A stretch of DNA of 64,000 nt, from the NCBI GenBank assembly GCA_002410065.1, contig DHQB01000009.1:1-64000 (forward strand), given 5' to 3'. The notes under the pieces were generated by a model. That model did not search any database, was not told where the DNA came from, and worked only from the letters and a program-made list of their open reading frames with translations. This document shows, one piece after another, positions 9,572 to 19,026 of the stretch. Origin of the DNA: Bacteroidales bacterium UBA5349 (GTDB lineage: Bacteria > Bacteroidota > Bacteroidia > Bacteroidales > Tenuifilaceae). Position 1 is the stretch's first letter. Each line of letters opens with the position of its first letter. The translations under genes were made by a program, and so were the position numbers.

Positions 9572-9600
9572 GCAAAATTCTTTGAAAATATATAGTAACC

Positions 9601-11217
9601 ATGCCACACAATACAAAGTATGTTTTTGTAACTGGTGGGGTAACATCCTCATTGGGTAAAGGAATAATTTCTGCTTCATTGGCAAAACTGCTACAGAGCC
9701 GAGGTTATTCAGTTACAATACAAAAACTAGATCCGTATATTAATGTTGATCCGGGTACGCTTAACCCCTACGAGCATGGTGAATGCTATGTTACCGAGGA
9801 CGGTGCTGAAACAGATCTCGATTTGGGCCATTATGAACGTTTCCTTAATGCCTATACAACTCAGGCCAACAATGTAACCACTGGCAGAATTTATCAATCC
9901 GTAATAAACAAGGAGAGAAGAGGGGAGTACCTTGGTAAAACGGTTCAGGTTATTCCGCACATTACCGATGAAATAAAGAGACGAGTTAAGCTATTGGGAA
10001 CGAAGAACAAGTTTGACGTAGTTATAACTGAAATAGGCGGGACTGTTGGCGATATTGAGTCCTTACCATACATTGAAGCAGTTCGTCAGCTAAAGTGGGA
10101 GTTAGGCCCTACTAATTCTGTTGTTATCCACCTAACCCTAGTTCCTTACCTGGCTGCATCAGGCGAGTTGAAAACAAAACCTACACAGCATTCCGTTAAG
10201 GTAATGCTCGAGAATGGTATTCAGCCCGATGTGCTTGTTCTGCGTACAGAGCATCCCTTAAATGTAGAGTTAAGGAAGAAAGTTGCTCTTTTCTGTAACG
10301 TGAGCCTTGAGGCTGTAATCGAGTCAATTGACGTATCTACCATTTATGAGGTCCCACTCTTAATGCAGAACGAGAAACTGGATGAGTTTGTACTGCAGAA
10401 GTTAAATTTACCGATAGACAATGCTCCAGAACTTAAGGATTGGAAACAGTTTATCTCAAGGCTCAAAAACCCAAAACATCATATCAGAATTGGATTAGTT
10501 GGAAAGTATGTTGAGTTGCCCGATGCATACAAGTCAATAATGGAAGCACTAATTCATGCAGGCTCCTCAAATGAGTGTAAGGTTGATATTATTTCAATTC
10601 ATTCAGAAGAGATTACGGTCGACAACTTTTCCGAAAAACTTAATGACTTGCAGGGTATTCTGGTTGCTCCAGGGTTTGGCCATCGAGGAATTGAGGGCAA
10701 GATACTTGCGGTTAAATATGCTCGCGAGAGAAATATTCCTTTTCTTGGAATTTGCCTTGGAATGCAATGCGCTGTAATAGAATTTGCACGCAATGTGCTG
10801 GGATATGATGATGCAAATTCAACCGAAATGGCAAGAAATACTACACATCCCGTTATCGATTTAATGGAGAATCAGAAAGGGGTTACAGACAAAGGCGGTA
10901 CTATGCGACTTGGTGCTTATCCTTGCACATTAACCAAAGAATCCAAGGCGTTTGAAGCATATAAAACACAGGAGATCCTAGAGAGGCATAGGCACCGTTA
11001 TGAGTTGAATAATGCTTTTGTTGATGACCTTAAGAAACATGGTATGAATGCCACTGGTATCAATCCTGACACGAACTTAGTGGAGATTATTGAAATTAAA
11101 TCGCATCCTTGGTTTATTGGTGTTCAGTTTCATCCTGAGTATAAGAGCACTGTTGTAAATCCACACCCACTGTTCGTTAGTTTTGTTAATGCTGCCTTAA
11201 AGTTAGTAAAGGGATAG
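9601..11217 (+). CDS. pyrG: CTP synthase
   Basis: A 538-residue cytosolic enzyme converting UTP to CTP with ATP and glutamine. The N-terminal synthetase domain has the P-loop GGVTSSLGKGI and the conserved KLDPYINVDPGT. The C-terminal class I glutamine amidotransferase domain has the nucleophile Cys385 in GICLGMQ and the His-Glu end of the triad in GVQFHPEY. Full length. It sits between the DUF349 gene and yidC, which has its own promoter-like element. Confidence 0.98.
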   Translation: MPHNTKYVFVTGGVTSSLGKGIISASLAKLLQSRGYSVTIQKLDPYINVDPGTLNPYEHGECYVTEDGAETDLDLGHYERFLNAYTTQANNVTTGRIYQSVINKERRGEYLGKTVQVIPHITDEIKRRVKLLGTKNKFDVVITEIGGTVGDIESLPYIEAVRQLKWELGPTNSVVIHLTLVPYLAASGELKTKPTQHSVKVMLENGIQPDVLVLRTEHPLNVELRKKVALFCNVSLEAVIESIDVSTIYEVPLLMQNEKLDEFVLQKLNLPIDNAPELKDWKQFISRLKNPKHHIRIGLVGKYVELPDAYKSIMEALIHAGSSNECKVDIISIHSEEITVDNFSEKLNDLQGILVAPGFGHRGIEGKILAVKYARERNIPFLGICLGMQCAVIEFARNVLGYDDANSTEMARNTTHPVIDLMENQKGVTDKGGTMRLGAYPCTLTKESKAFEAYKTQEILERHRHRYELNNAFVDDLKKHGMNATGINPDTNLVEIIEIKSHPWFIGVQFHPEYKSTVVNPHPLFVSFVNAALKLVKG

Positions 11218-11265
11218 GCTTAAACTTTTAGTTTTTTTTAACACCAGTTTACCTCATATAAGGGT

Positions 11266-11273
11266 TAACTTTG
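11266..11273 (+). promoter_or_regulatory. Promoter -7 element for yidC
   Basis: TAACTTTG matches TAnnTTTG exactly and lies 31 bp upstream of the yidC start in the 87-bp gap after pyrG. No convincing -33 box. Confidence 0.45.
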
Positions 11274-11304
11274 TAAGATTGTTATCATCAAATAAATATA
11301 CGTA

Positions 11305-13173
11305 ATGGATAGAAATACGATAATTGGATTAGTAACTATATTCTTAATACTTATTGGTTTTAGTTATTTTAATAAGCCATCGCAAGAGGAGGTAGCTGCT
11401 GCAAAGCACACTAGAGATTCAATAGTTCTAGTTAGGCATCAGGAGCAGATAATATTAGAAGCTAAGATGGCTGCTGAAGCTGAGCAAAAGCAAAGTGAAG
11501 AGCAACTGTCGGATAAAGTTGACCCTTTACAGAATAGTGCATTTAGCCAAGCAGTTTCTGGTGAGGAGCGCTTTATTGTCCTTGAAAATGAGCTTCTTCG
11601 AGTTAAGGTTTCAACCCTAGGGGGTAGCGTATACTCTGCTGAAATTAAGAATTTTAAAACATATACTCAAGAGCCACTAGTTCTGTTTGCAAACGACTTG
11701 AATAATTTTGGGTTTCAGTTCTGGGGGAACAACAACAATGTTGAAACCTATAAACTGTTCTTTGAAGCATTAAGCCCCGATACGCTAATTAGTACAATAG
11801 GGGAGTCGCAGCAATCGTTAACCATGAGGCTTGCTGCAGGTGAATCATCCTATATCGATTATATATATACAATCTACCCAGACTCATACCTAATTGATTT
11901 TGATGTCAAATTCACCAATATGGACAAGGTATTCTCAGGCGCACCTAGTTCAATTGACTTGGTTTGGAATGCCTTTATGCCCCAGTTCGAAAAAAATGCA
12001 GCTAAAGAAGCAGAGTACACAACCATAACCTATAAATTACCGAATGGTGATTATGAAGAGCTAAATGCCCGTAGTGCAACTAATACAGAAGATATTAAAA
12101 CTCGCATTGCATGGATTGGATATAAGCATCAGTTCTTTTCCACATTCTTAGTATCGGAAGAGAATTTCTTAAATGCTCAGTTTGAAATCAAGAAAGTTGA
12201 GGACGGCTTGAATATTAAACAATTTTCATCCCGAATAGCTTTGCCAGTTGAGAGTGCAGCTAACGATGAGCATAAACTAAAGATGTACTTTGGTCCTAAC
12301 CACTTTAATACATTAAAATCATATGAGCATGGTTTTGAGGAGGTCGTTCCTCTTGGTGGCTGGGGTATTAAGTGGGTTAATCGTTATGTTATTATCTTCA
12401 TTTTCGACCTACTCGATAATAAAATTGCAAGTTATGGCTTAATTATTTTTCTCCTAACCATAATCATTAAGATTGCACTCCTACCGCTTACCTACAAATC
12501 GTATCTGAGCCAGGCAAAAATGAGGGTATTAAAGCCCCAGATCGATGAGATAAATAAAAAGTATCCAAAGAAAGAGGATGCTATGAAGAAGCAGCAGGGC
12601 ACAATGGCTCTCTATAAAAAGGTTGGTGTCAGTCCAATGGGGGGGTGTTTGCCTATGCTTATCCAGTTTCCAATTCTTATTGCAATGTTTAGGTTTTTCC
12701 CTGCCTCGTTTGAGCTTAGGCAAAAGAGTTTCCTTTGGGCTGAGGACTTGTCAACGTACGATTCCATAGTCGATCTTCCATTCAACATTCCATTCTATGG
12801 AGATCACATCAGCCTATTCACATTGCTTATGGCAGTGGCACTTTTCCTTACATCTAGAATGAACTCAGGCCAAATGGGTGATGCAAATGCTCAAATGCCA
12901 GGCATGAAATTTATGATGCTGTATATGATGCCCGTTATGCTATTGGTATGGTTTAATAATTATTCCGCAGGTCTAAGTTATTACTATTTTCTTTCAAACA
13001 TAATTACACTAGGCCAAACGCTATTAATCCGAAATATGGTTGACGATGAGGCTATTCTTCGTAAGCTGAACGAGAACGCTAAAAAACCGCAGAAGAAATC
13101 GAAGTTTCAGGAAAAGTTAGACTCTATGACGAAGCAACAGCAGCAGATACAAAAATCTAAAGGAAAAAAATAA
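11305..13173 (+). CDS. yidC: Membrane protein insertase YidC
   Basis: A 622-residue inner-membrane insertase that integrates membrane proteins alone or with SecYEG. The N-terminal transmembrane helix (about 6-22) is followed by the large periplasmic P1 domain (about 90-345), then the conserved Oxa1-like core (about 360-590). The core contains LLPLTYKSYLSQAKM, GVSPMGGCLPMLIQFPI and the last helices (YFLSNIITLGQ). The C-terminal tail is Lys/Gln-rich and could contact ribosomes. Length and the Met-rich TM4 region are usual for Bacteroidota. A strong terminator follows at 13203-13230. Confidence 0.98.
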   Translation: MDRNTIIGLVTIFLILIGFSYFNKPSQEEVAAAKHTRDSIVLVRHQEQIILEAKMAAEAEQKQSEEQLSDKVDPLQNSAFSQAVSGEERFIVLENELLRVKVSTLGGSVYSAEIKNFKTYTQEPLVLFANDLNNFGFQFWGNNNNVETYKLFFEALSPDTLISTIGESQQSLTMRLAAGESSYIDYIYTIYPDSYLIDFDVKFTNMDKVFSGAPSSIDLVWNAFMPQFEKNAAKEAEYTTITYKLPNGDYEELNARSATNTEDIKTRIAWIGYKHQFFSTFLVSEENFLNAQFEIKKVEDGLNIKQFSSRIALPVESAANDEHKLKMYFGPNHFNTLKSYEHGFEEVVPLGGWGIKWVNRYVIIFIFDLLDNKIASYGLIIFLLTIIIKIALLPLTYKSYLSQAKMRVLKPQIDEINKKYPKKEDAMKKQQGTMALYKKVGVSPMGGCLPMLIQFPILIAMFRFFPASFELRQKSFLWAEDLSTYDSIVDLPFNIPFYGDHISLFTLLMAVALFLTSRMNSGQMGDANAQMPGMKFMMLYMMPVMLLVWFNNYSAGLSYYYFLSNIITLGQTLLIRNMVDDEAILRKLNENAKKPQKKSKFQEKLDSMTKQQQQIQKSKGKK

Positions 13174-13202
13174 CCTGCAAAAAGGTATTGCAAATCATAA
13201 TG

Positions 13203-13230
13203 AATCCCCAGTTTCTGGGGATTTTTTTTT
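13203..13230 (+). terminator. Rho-independent terminator of yidC
   Basis: A 9-bp stem (AATCCCCAG with CTGGGGATT) with a 3-nt TTT loop, followed by a continuous T run to 13230. It starts 30 bp after the yidC stop codon. Confidence 0.92.
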
Positions 13231-13270
13231 ATTAAAAAAGTCCAGACAAATAAAGATTTGTCTGGACTTT
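13231..13270 (-). terminator. Rho-independent terminator of the SiaB/SiaC operon
   Basis: A perfect 15-bp inverted repeat (13237-13251 and 13256-13270) with a 4-nt loop. Read on the minus strand it ends in TTTTTT (13234-13239) and lies 22 bp after the SiaC-like stop. It abuts the yidC terminator of the opposite strand. Confidence 0.88.
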
Positions 13271-13292
13271 CAATAAATGGGGAACTGTTGTT

Positions 13293-13673
13293 TTAGTCAA
13301 CAATCTGTATCATTTTAAAGGGTACCTTAATAATTGACTCATAGTCTTCACCAGCCTCAAGCATGTCCTCATCATCCTCTTCGTAGTACCAATTGATAAG
13401 AACATCGTTTTGGTCCTTGCTAAGCATCTCTAACTTTTTAAATACATCGAGGATGCATTTAGATGAACTAGTGTTAAAGTACTCAAGTTGAATGTTTACA
13501 ACTGTTTTTGGGGCAGTACCCTTGGAGTATTCCTCGAGCCAATCAACAACTGGCTTATAGAACTCAATAGAGTTCTCGGGAATTGATCGTCCTTTAATTT
13601 CAATTAGCCCTGTTTGAGGGTTCATACTTACCGATGGAGTTTTTGGGGTTCCGTCTATGCTTATCAATTCCAT
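13293..13673 (-). CDS. SiaC-family regulatory phosphoprotein (DUF1987)
   Basis: A 126-residue small acidic protein of the DUF1987/SiaC family. In Pseudomonas, SiaC is phosphorylated by the SiaB kinase on Thr68, and unphosphorylated SiaC activates the diguanylate cyclase SiaD. Here the conserved FNTSSSKCILDVFKKL segment places a Thr at exactly position 68, and the N-terminal PSVSM and GRSIPEN blocks are also family-like. The gene starts 25 bp after the SiaB-like gene, and a terminator follows. No diguanylate cyclase or SiaA-type phosphatase is encoded nearby, so the output partner is unknown. Confidence 0.88.
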   Translation of the reverse strand: MELISIDGTPKTPSVSMNPQTGLIEIKGRSIPENSIEFYKPVVDWLEEYSKGTAPKTVVNIQLEYFNTSSSKCILDVFKKLEMLSKDQNDVLINWYYEEDDEDMLEAGEDYESIIKVPFKMIQIVD

Positions 13674-13698
13674 AGTATTGTAGTTTACTTAAGTTATT

Positions 13699-14253
13699 TC
13701 AAAAATTGATGAATAAAGTTAAATTAAAAAAGAAATGCGTTTTATTGTAATCAAAAAAGTTATATTCCAATTTATTTCCTGTCTTTCTTGCCATATCAAT
13801 TAGGCCTAGTCCACCACCACCTTTTTCTGAAAACATTTGATTGTTGAGAACAAATTTATAAAATTCTTTTAACTCTTCGGCGGAAAGGGAGTTAATCTTA
13901 TCAATTTTTTTCTTAATTATACTTACTTTATCTTTATGCACAAAGTTTCCTGTTGATATTCTAAATCCATTATCAAGCCTATTTAGGATAAAAATTCCAA
14001 AGTTCGACTTGGTTTCATCATCCTGAACCTCATCCAAGGGGGTATCAACATGATGATAAAGGTTTTGTAAGCCTTCAACAAGAACGTTGTATAGTTTCTT
14101 TTTAATATTATTCTGTACATCAGAATTATCGAGCTTAAGTTCAACCATTTTCAGCGTATTGGCAATCAAATCCGCATCAATATTGCCTTTATAGGCAACA
14201 AGCACCTCACCCTGGTTCATCTTATTAAAACATTGCTCAAGAAATAAACTCAT
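13699..14253 (-). CDS. SiaB-family protein kinase
   Basis: A 184-residue cytoplasmic protein of the SiaB family (DUF6272), with a GHKL-type ATPase fold. An N-box-like LVEGLQNLYHH (about 78-88) and a Gly-rich lid GGGGLGLIDMARKTGN (about 143-158) are visible. The family phosphorylates the DUF1987 protein encoded directly downstream, and the tight pairing supports that function. A -7 element lies 43 bp upstream at 14296-14303. No membrane segment. Confidence 0.82.
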   Translation of the reverse strand: MSLFLEQCFNKMNQGEVLVAYKGNIDADLIANTLKMVELKLDNSDVQNNIKKKLYNVLVEGLQNLYHHVDTPLDEVQDDETKSNFGIFILNRLDNGFRISTGNFVHKDKVSIIKKKIDKINSLSAEELKEFYKFVLNNQMFSEKGGGGLGLIDMARKTGNKLEYNFFDYNKTHFFFNLTLFINF

Positions 14254-14295
14254 CGAGGCGAACAGTTAAAATTTGTTAATAGCTCATGCATAGAA

Positions 14296-14303
14296 CAAAT
14301 ATA
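14296..14303 (-). promoter_or_regulatory. Promoter -7 element for the SiaB/SiaC operon
   Basis: The minus strand reads TATATTTG, an exact TAnnTTTG match, 43 bp upstream of the SiaB-like start. A TTTG lies further upstream (14326-14329) with a longer than usual 22-bp spacer. Confidence 0.4.
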
Positions 14304-14346
14304 TAAACTTTTAATTCAAAACTAACAAATTGGGGCAACAAAAGCC

Positions 14347-14391
14347 CTAAAAAAATCGACTTCTTAGCTCTTAAGACTATTAGAAGTCGAT
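14347..14391 (-). terminator. Rho-independent terminator of the RNA methyltransferase operon
   Basis: A 10-bp stem (14355-14364 with 14382-14391, ATCGACTTCT type) with a 17-nt loop. On the minus strand it runs into TTTTTTT (A run at 14349-14355). It lies 28 bp beyond the methyltransferase stop. Confidence 0.8.
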
Positions 14392-14419
14392 ATTTATTTA
14401 ATTATTTGAAATACAATTA

Positions 14420-15577
14420 CTATCCTTCCTTATACTTTGCTTTTTTACTGCCAGAGTATATGCTGTAGCTTTGATACTTGCACTCAATTGGTCCATTAAA
14501 GAGGGTAGTAGGATTTGAAGCGTGTAGTCCAAAGTTTTTTAAAGCTTCGCTATTTCCGCTTAAAACCCATATATTATAACCTTGGTATCGCTGCTTAAAG
14601 GTATCGCCAAGTTGTTTATAGAATACTGTAATTTGGTCTTTCTTTAAACGTTCACCATAAGGTGGGTTGGTAATGACTGTACCAGGGCCTTCGGGTGGGA
14701 AAAAATCAAATATCGATTGTTTCTTTACCTGTATCAATTTTTGGATACCCGCATCCTTTAAATTACTTTGGGCAATCTCAATGGCTCTCCCCGAGATGTC
14801 TCCCCCAAGTATAATGGGATCGATATCCCGCTCATAGCTCTCATCGTTAAATACCTTCTCAAAGGTTTCTTTCTCAAAGTTGAGCCAGTTCTCAAATGCA
14901 AAATGCTTGCGAAAAATGCCGGGTGCCATGCCTTTGGCAATGAGCGCTGCCTCGATTAGCAAGGTTCCTGAACCGCACATCGGATCGATAAACGGAGTTG
15001 TACCATCCCATCCTGAAAGCAGGATTAAACCTGCAGCAAGCACTTCATTTATCGGTGCAACATCCTGATGAAGTCTATATCCTCTCTTATGCAACGATTC
15101 CCCCGACGAGTCGAGCAGAATAGTACAATCCTGATCGGAAATATGTATTTGGATTTGGATGTGCGGATTTTTGGGATCCACAAATGGGCGTTTTCCAAAT
15201 CTATCCCTAAAATGGTCTGCAATAGCATCTTTTAGCTTAAGGGCAATGTAGTGAGAGTGGGTAAAAACGCTTGAATTTACGGTTGCATCAACAGCAAATT
15301 TGTGCGATAAATCCATGATTGAGGTCCAATCAAATTTTTTAGCAATACCATACAGTTCCTCTTCGTTTCTAGCCTTAAAGTTGTAGATTGGTAGCAGAAT
15401 TCGTGTTGCAGTTCGAACTTGAAAGTTTGCACGGTAAAGCATTTCGGTTGTTCCCGTAAAGTTTACCATCCTTCGTTGTTTCTCAACATTTTCGGCACCA
15501 ATTGCTTTTAATTCGCTTGCAAGAATACCCTCAAGACCGTGAAGTGTCTTTGCTACAAATTGCCTCTTTTCGTTCAT
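14420..15577 (-). CDS. THUMP domain class I SAM-dependent RNA methyltransferase (RlmL/YpsC type)
   Basis: A 385-residue methyltransferase likely acting on 23S rRNA guanine N2, as in the RlmL/YpsC family. The N-terminal ferredoxin-like/THUMP region (about 1-155) binds RNA. The Rossmann methyltransferase domain shows the SAM-binding FIDPMCGSGTLLIEAAL (about 196-212) and the catalytic motif IV TNPPYGERL (about 302-310). It starts 12 bp after the DEAD-box helicase gene, so the two RNA-acting genes form an operon with a terminator at 14347-14391. The exact modified nucleotide is inferred from family. Confidence 0.9.
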   Translation of the reverse strand: MNEKRQFVAKTLHGLEGILASELKAIGAENVEKQRRMVNFTGTTEMLYRANFQVRTATRILLPIYNFKARNEEELYGIAKKFDWTSIMDLSHKFAVDATVNSSVFTHSHYIALKLKDAIADHFRDRFGKRPFVDPKNPHIQIQIHISDQDCTILLDSSGESLHKRGYRLHQDVAPINEVLAAGLILLSGWDGTTPFIDPMCGSGTLLIEAALIAKGMAPGIFRKHFAFENWLNFEKETFEKVFNDESYERDIDPIILGGDISGRAIEIAQSNLKDAGIQKLIQVKKQSIFDFFPPEGPGTVITNPPYGERLKKDQITVFYKQLGDTFKQRYQGYNIWVLSGNSEALKNFGLHASNPTTLFNGPIECKYQSYSIYSGSKKAKYKEG

Positions 15578-15589
15578 TGCTCCTTAAAA

Positions 15590-17170
15590 CTATCGTTTTT
15601 TTGCTTTGGTTATTAGTGGTTTTCCGTCGTTCCCTTTTTTAGAGAAAGCATCAAGAATTGTTTCTGCATCAGCAAATGGAACAGTAACGAATGAGAAGTC
15701 TTCGTAAACCCCAATATCATCAATCTTATTGTCGGAGATTTTAACCTTTGTTCTTATAAACGAAGATATTTTTTGGGGATTCATTCCATCCCTTTTCCCT
15801 AGTGCAATAAAAAGGCGAGTTGTTCCTGTATTGTCAACATTGAAACTACGTATTTCTGGATAGTTTTTTTCTTCAAGTTGATTCTTAAACGCCATACGGA
15901 GAAGAGAAGCTAAAGCAACTTCTGGGCTATTCACTTCAAGTATTCCTTCGGCCATGCCTAAGTAATCTAAATACGTTTCGCTCTCAACAATCGACTGAAG
16001 CTCATCCTTAATGCGTATTTTCTTCATCTCAATAATGTCCTGAGCGTCAGGAAGCATCTCTTTTCGGATGTTTGATTTTATTGTTTTTTGAAAAAAAACA
16101 AATTTTCGGTATTCATCGGGGGTGATAAAGGTTATTGCTGTTCCCTCTTTACCCGCTCTGCCTGTTCTACCAACCCTATGGATGTATGAGTCGGGATCTT
16201 GAGGTAGGCTGTAGTTTATAACGTGAGTTAAATCAACAATATCAATACCTCGAGCAGCAACATCGGTTGCAATCAGAATATTAATATATTTATTCCTAAA
16301 TTTTTTGAGTGTCTTTTCACGCTGAGCTTGCGATATATCGCCATGAAGTCCTTCGCAGGAGTATCCACGTTCTAATAATCGCGATGATAATTCGTCAACA
16401 TCAACTCTAGTTCTACAGAAAACTAAACCGTAAAATTCGGGTTCAATATCGATTATTCGGGTAAGGGCATCAAACTTATCGGCACGTTTAACCTCAAAGT
16501 AAATTTGGTCGGCCAAGTTTGTGGTACGTTGATCACTGCCAACCATTAATTTACGTGGGTTGTGCATGAACTTACTCGCTAGTTTTACTATTCTATCGGG
16601 CATTGTAGCTGAGAATAAGAGCGTACGCTTATCCTTAGGGGTATGGCTTAAAATCGATTCAATATCCTCAATAAAGCCCATATTTAGCATCTCATCTGCC
16701 TCATCGAGTACTGCCCAAGCAATGTTTTCTAGCTTGAGATCATTTCTTCTGATTAAATCGAGTATTCGACCAGGGGTACCAACTACAACATCGGCTCCTT
16801 TTCTGAGCCTACGCTGTTGTTCCGAAATGGATTGGCCCCCATAAACCGTAATGATGGTAATGTCACGCTTCCCTTTGAAAGAGATAATTTCATCGGTTAC
16901 CTGAAGCGCAAGTTCGCGGGTGGGAACTAGGATAATAGCGTTTACTTTTCCATCTTTCCCTTTGGCTAAACTTTCAATGATTGGTAGTCCGAATGCTGCG
17001 GTCTTTCCAGTACCTGTTTGCGCTTGCCCAATTATGTCGCAAGTTTCATTTAGCAATACTGGTAGTGCCAATTTTTGGATTGGCGATGGGACTTCGAATC
17101 CCTTTTCTGCAATGGTTTTTAGCGTCTCTTCGCTAAGCCCAAATTGCAAAAACTCTGACTTTGTATCCAT
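15590..17170 (-). CDS. DEAD-box RNA helicase with DbpA-type RNA-binding domain
   Basis: A 526-residue ATP-dependent RNA helicase. It has the Q-motif region at about 9-32, Walker A AQTGTGKT, motif II DEAD (in VLDEADEML), motif III SAT and motif VI HRVGRTGRAG. The RecA pair is followed by a linker and a C-terminal DbpA-like RRM (about 445-515, with TRLFIALGKRDGM) and a basic tail. This architecture is that of the DeaD/CsdA-DbpA group used in ribosome assembly and cold adaptation. It is the first gene of an operon with the rRNA methyltransferase, which supports a ribosome biogenesis role. Confidence 0.93.
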   Translation of the reverse strand: MDTKSEFLQFGLSEETLKTIAEKGFEVPSPIQKLALPVLLNETCDIIGQAQTGTGKTAAFGLPIIESLAKGKDGKVNAIILVPTRELALQVTDEIISFKGKRDITIITVYGGQSISEQQRRLRKGADVVVGTPGRILDLIRRNDLKLENIAWAVLDEADEMLNMGFIEDIESILSHTPKDKRTLLFSATMPDRIVKLASKFMHNPRKLMVGSDQRTTNLADQIYFEVKRADKFDALTRIIDIEPEFYGLVFCRTRVDVDELSSRLLERGYSCEGLHGDISQAQREKTLKKFRNKYINILIATDVAARGIDIVDLTHVINYSLPQDPDSYIHRVGRTGRAGKEGTAITFITPDEYRKFVFFQKTIKSNIRKEMLPDAQDIIEMKKIRIKDELQSIVESETYLDYLGMAEGILEVNSPEVALASLLRMAFKNQLEEKNYPEIRSFNVDNTGTTRLFIALGKRDGMNPQKISSFIRTKVKISDNKIDDIGVYEDFSFVTVPFADAETILDAFSKKGNDGKPLITKAKKR

Positions 17171-17357
17171 TTAAATTTTGATGTGTGCGAACAATTAAAC
17201 CCCGCTATAGCACATTTCATGTTACTAGTGTTATGCAACTACTTCCAATAAATAGGCCAGTTTAGGCCCTTTTAATTGATATAACTTTACCCCCTTGGGT
17301 ATTATCTAACCGCATCGTCATAGGTGAATGAAAAAAATGGGGATTTCTGAATTTTTC

Positions 17358-18962
17358 TTAATCCTTTACAAGGTGCTTATAGCTTTCCCAGCTATTTAGC
17401 ACATTGACGGCTTTCTGAAGGGCCTTGTTGTTCTGATTAACAATTTGAAAATAGTAATTAGTTGAAAACTGATTTAGCGCAATAAGCGCCTTTAACTGCA
17501 TTAGAATTTCATCTTTTGATGTATTGAAACCCTCTAAATCAGGTTCTAAACCCTGATTTTCGGCAAAGGTAAGCAATTCATCGATTATATTTTGATCTAC
17601 CGTAAAATTCTTATTAAATTTTTCGAAAGTACCGTAATTCCGTTTCAAATTACTTCGGTTCTTGTCGATATAGGTGTGTACAAATTGGTTAATAACCCCT
17701 TTGCGTATCAATTTTCCGTAATATTCTGAGTAGTGACTTGTATCAACAGGAATAAAAATATCGGGCATTATGCCACCACCGCCGTATACTACCTTGCCCG
17801 TATTTAGGGTAAAATATTTTAGAGAATCGGGGATGGTTATGCTATCTGCGTGAAAAAATTCACCCTTGTTGTATCGTTGAGTAAGCTCACTGTAGTAGCT
17901 ATCAAACTCGTTAGGATTGTATGGTTTTTGAATTACTCTTCCGGTTGGCGTGTGGTACCGTGCTACGGTAAGCCTTATCATTGAACCATCGGGAAGGGGA
18001 AGTTGGTTTTGCACAAGGCCTTTTCCAAACGAACGGCGACCAATGATAATCCCTCTGTCCCAATCCTGAACTGCACCGGCTACAATTTCACTGGCCGAGG
18101 CTGAACCCTCATCAATTAAAATAACCAGTCGTCCTTTTTCAAGATCACCCTGTGTGGTGGCAATAAAATCAGTTTTAGGTGAGTTCCTTCCCTCTGTGTA
18201 AACAATGAGTTTTCCCTTTTCTAAAAAATGATCGGCTAGGGCAACTGAAGCATTTAAGTATCCACCACCATTCCCTCTTAAATCGAGAATAAGGTGCTGC
18301 ATATTATTCTTTTTAAGCTTTGAAAGCGCCTCGAGAAATTCGTTTTCAGTGGTTAGTGCAAAACGATTAAGTTTTATATAACCTATTCTTTCGTCAACCA
18401 TGTATGAGGCATCTAGACTGTAAATGGGAATCTTATCCCGAGTTATGTTGAATTCAAGAGGTTTAGATGAACCCCTGCGGAGAATTTGAACGACTACCTT
18501 TGTACCCTTATCGCCCCTAAGGACTTTAAAAACATCGTTATTTTTTAGCCCAATGCTGGCAACATTTTTACCATCAATGTCAATAATTCTATCACCAGGC
18601 ATTATTCCAACCTTCTCAGAGGGGCCACCAGGGACAGGGTTGACCACTATGAGTGTATCGTTAAGAATATTAAATTCAACGCCAATACCTTCGAAATTGC
18701 CCTCAAGAGGTTCGTTCATGGCTTTTACATCCTCTTTGGTAATGTAAACAGAGTGTGGGTCAAGATTTTTTAAGGTATTTACTATGGCTTCATCAACTAA
18801 TTTTTCAGTACTAACCGTATCAACATATTCTGATGAAACAAACTGAATAAAACGGATTAGTTTGTATATGTCAATGTTTGATGAGCCTTGACTGTAAACT
18901 CTTGCACTTGAAAATACGATTAAAAGGGCAACAACTGTTGTTGATATAAAGCGCTTTACCAT
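17358..18962 (-). CDS. S41 family C-terminal processing peptidase
   Basis: A 534-residue exported serine protease of the CtpA/Prc type. It has an N-terminal signal or anchor (about 5-25), a PDZ domain (about 85-165, with GPSEKVGIMPGDRIIDIDGKNV) and an S41 catalytic domain. The catalytic Ser lies in DEGSASASEIVAGA and the Lys in GRRSFGKGLVQ. The C-terminal 150 residues are helical. Tail-specific proteases of this type trim periplasmic proteins. It follows guaA by 64 bp on the same strand; no exact promoter element was seen. Confidence 0.95.
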   Translation of the reverse strand: MVKRFISTTVVALLIVFSSARVYSQGSSNIDIYKLIRFIQFVSSEYVDTVSTEKLVDEAIVNTLKNLDPHSVYITKEDVKAMNEPLEGNFEGIGVEFNILNDTLIVVNPVPGGPSEKVGIMPGDRIIDIDGKNVASIGLKNNDVFKVLRGDKGTKVVVQILRRGSSKPLEFNITRDKIPIYSLDASYMVDERIGYIKLNRFALTTENEFLEALSKLKKNNMQHLILDLRGNGGGYLNASVALADHFLEKGKLIVYTEGRNSPKTDFIATTQGDLEKGRLVILIDEGSASASEIVAGAVQDWDRGIIIGRRSFGKGLVQNQLPLPDGSMIRLTVARYHTPTGRVIQKPYNPNEFDSYYSELTQRYNKGEFFHADSITIPDSLKYFTLNTGKVVYGGGGIMPDIFIPVDTSHYSEYYGKLIRKGVINQFVHTYIDKNRSNLKRNYGTFEKFNKNFTVDQNIIDELLTFAENQGLEPDLEGFNTSKDEILMQLKALIALNQFSTNYYFQIVNQNNKALQKAVNVLNSWESYKHLVKD

Positions 18963-19026
18963 GAAATATTATTTTATTCTATCATTAAACTTAATATAAC
19001 GTATAACAGTATAAAAAGTTTTAATT

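Noticed and set aside
9247..9685. Two minus-strand open frames over the DUF349/pyrG junction
   Set aside because: They are the reverse-strand shadow of two well-supported genes and contain no recognisable domain.
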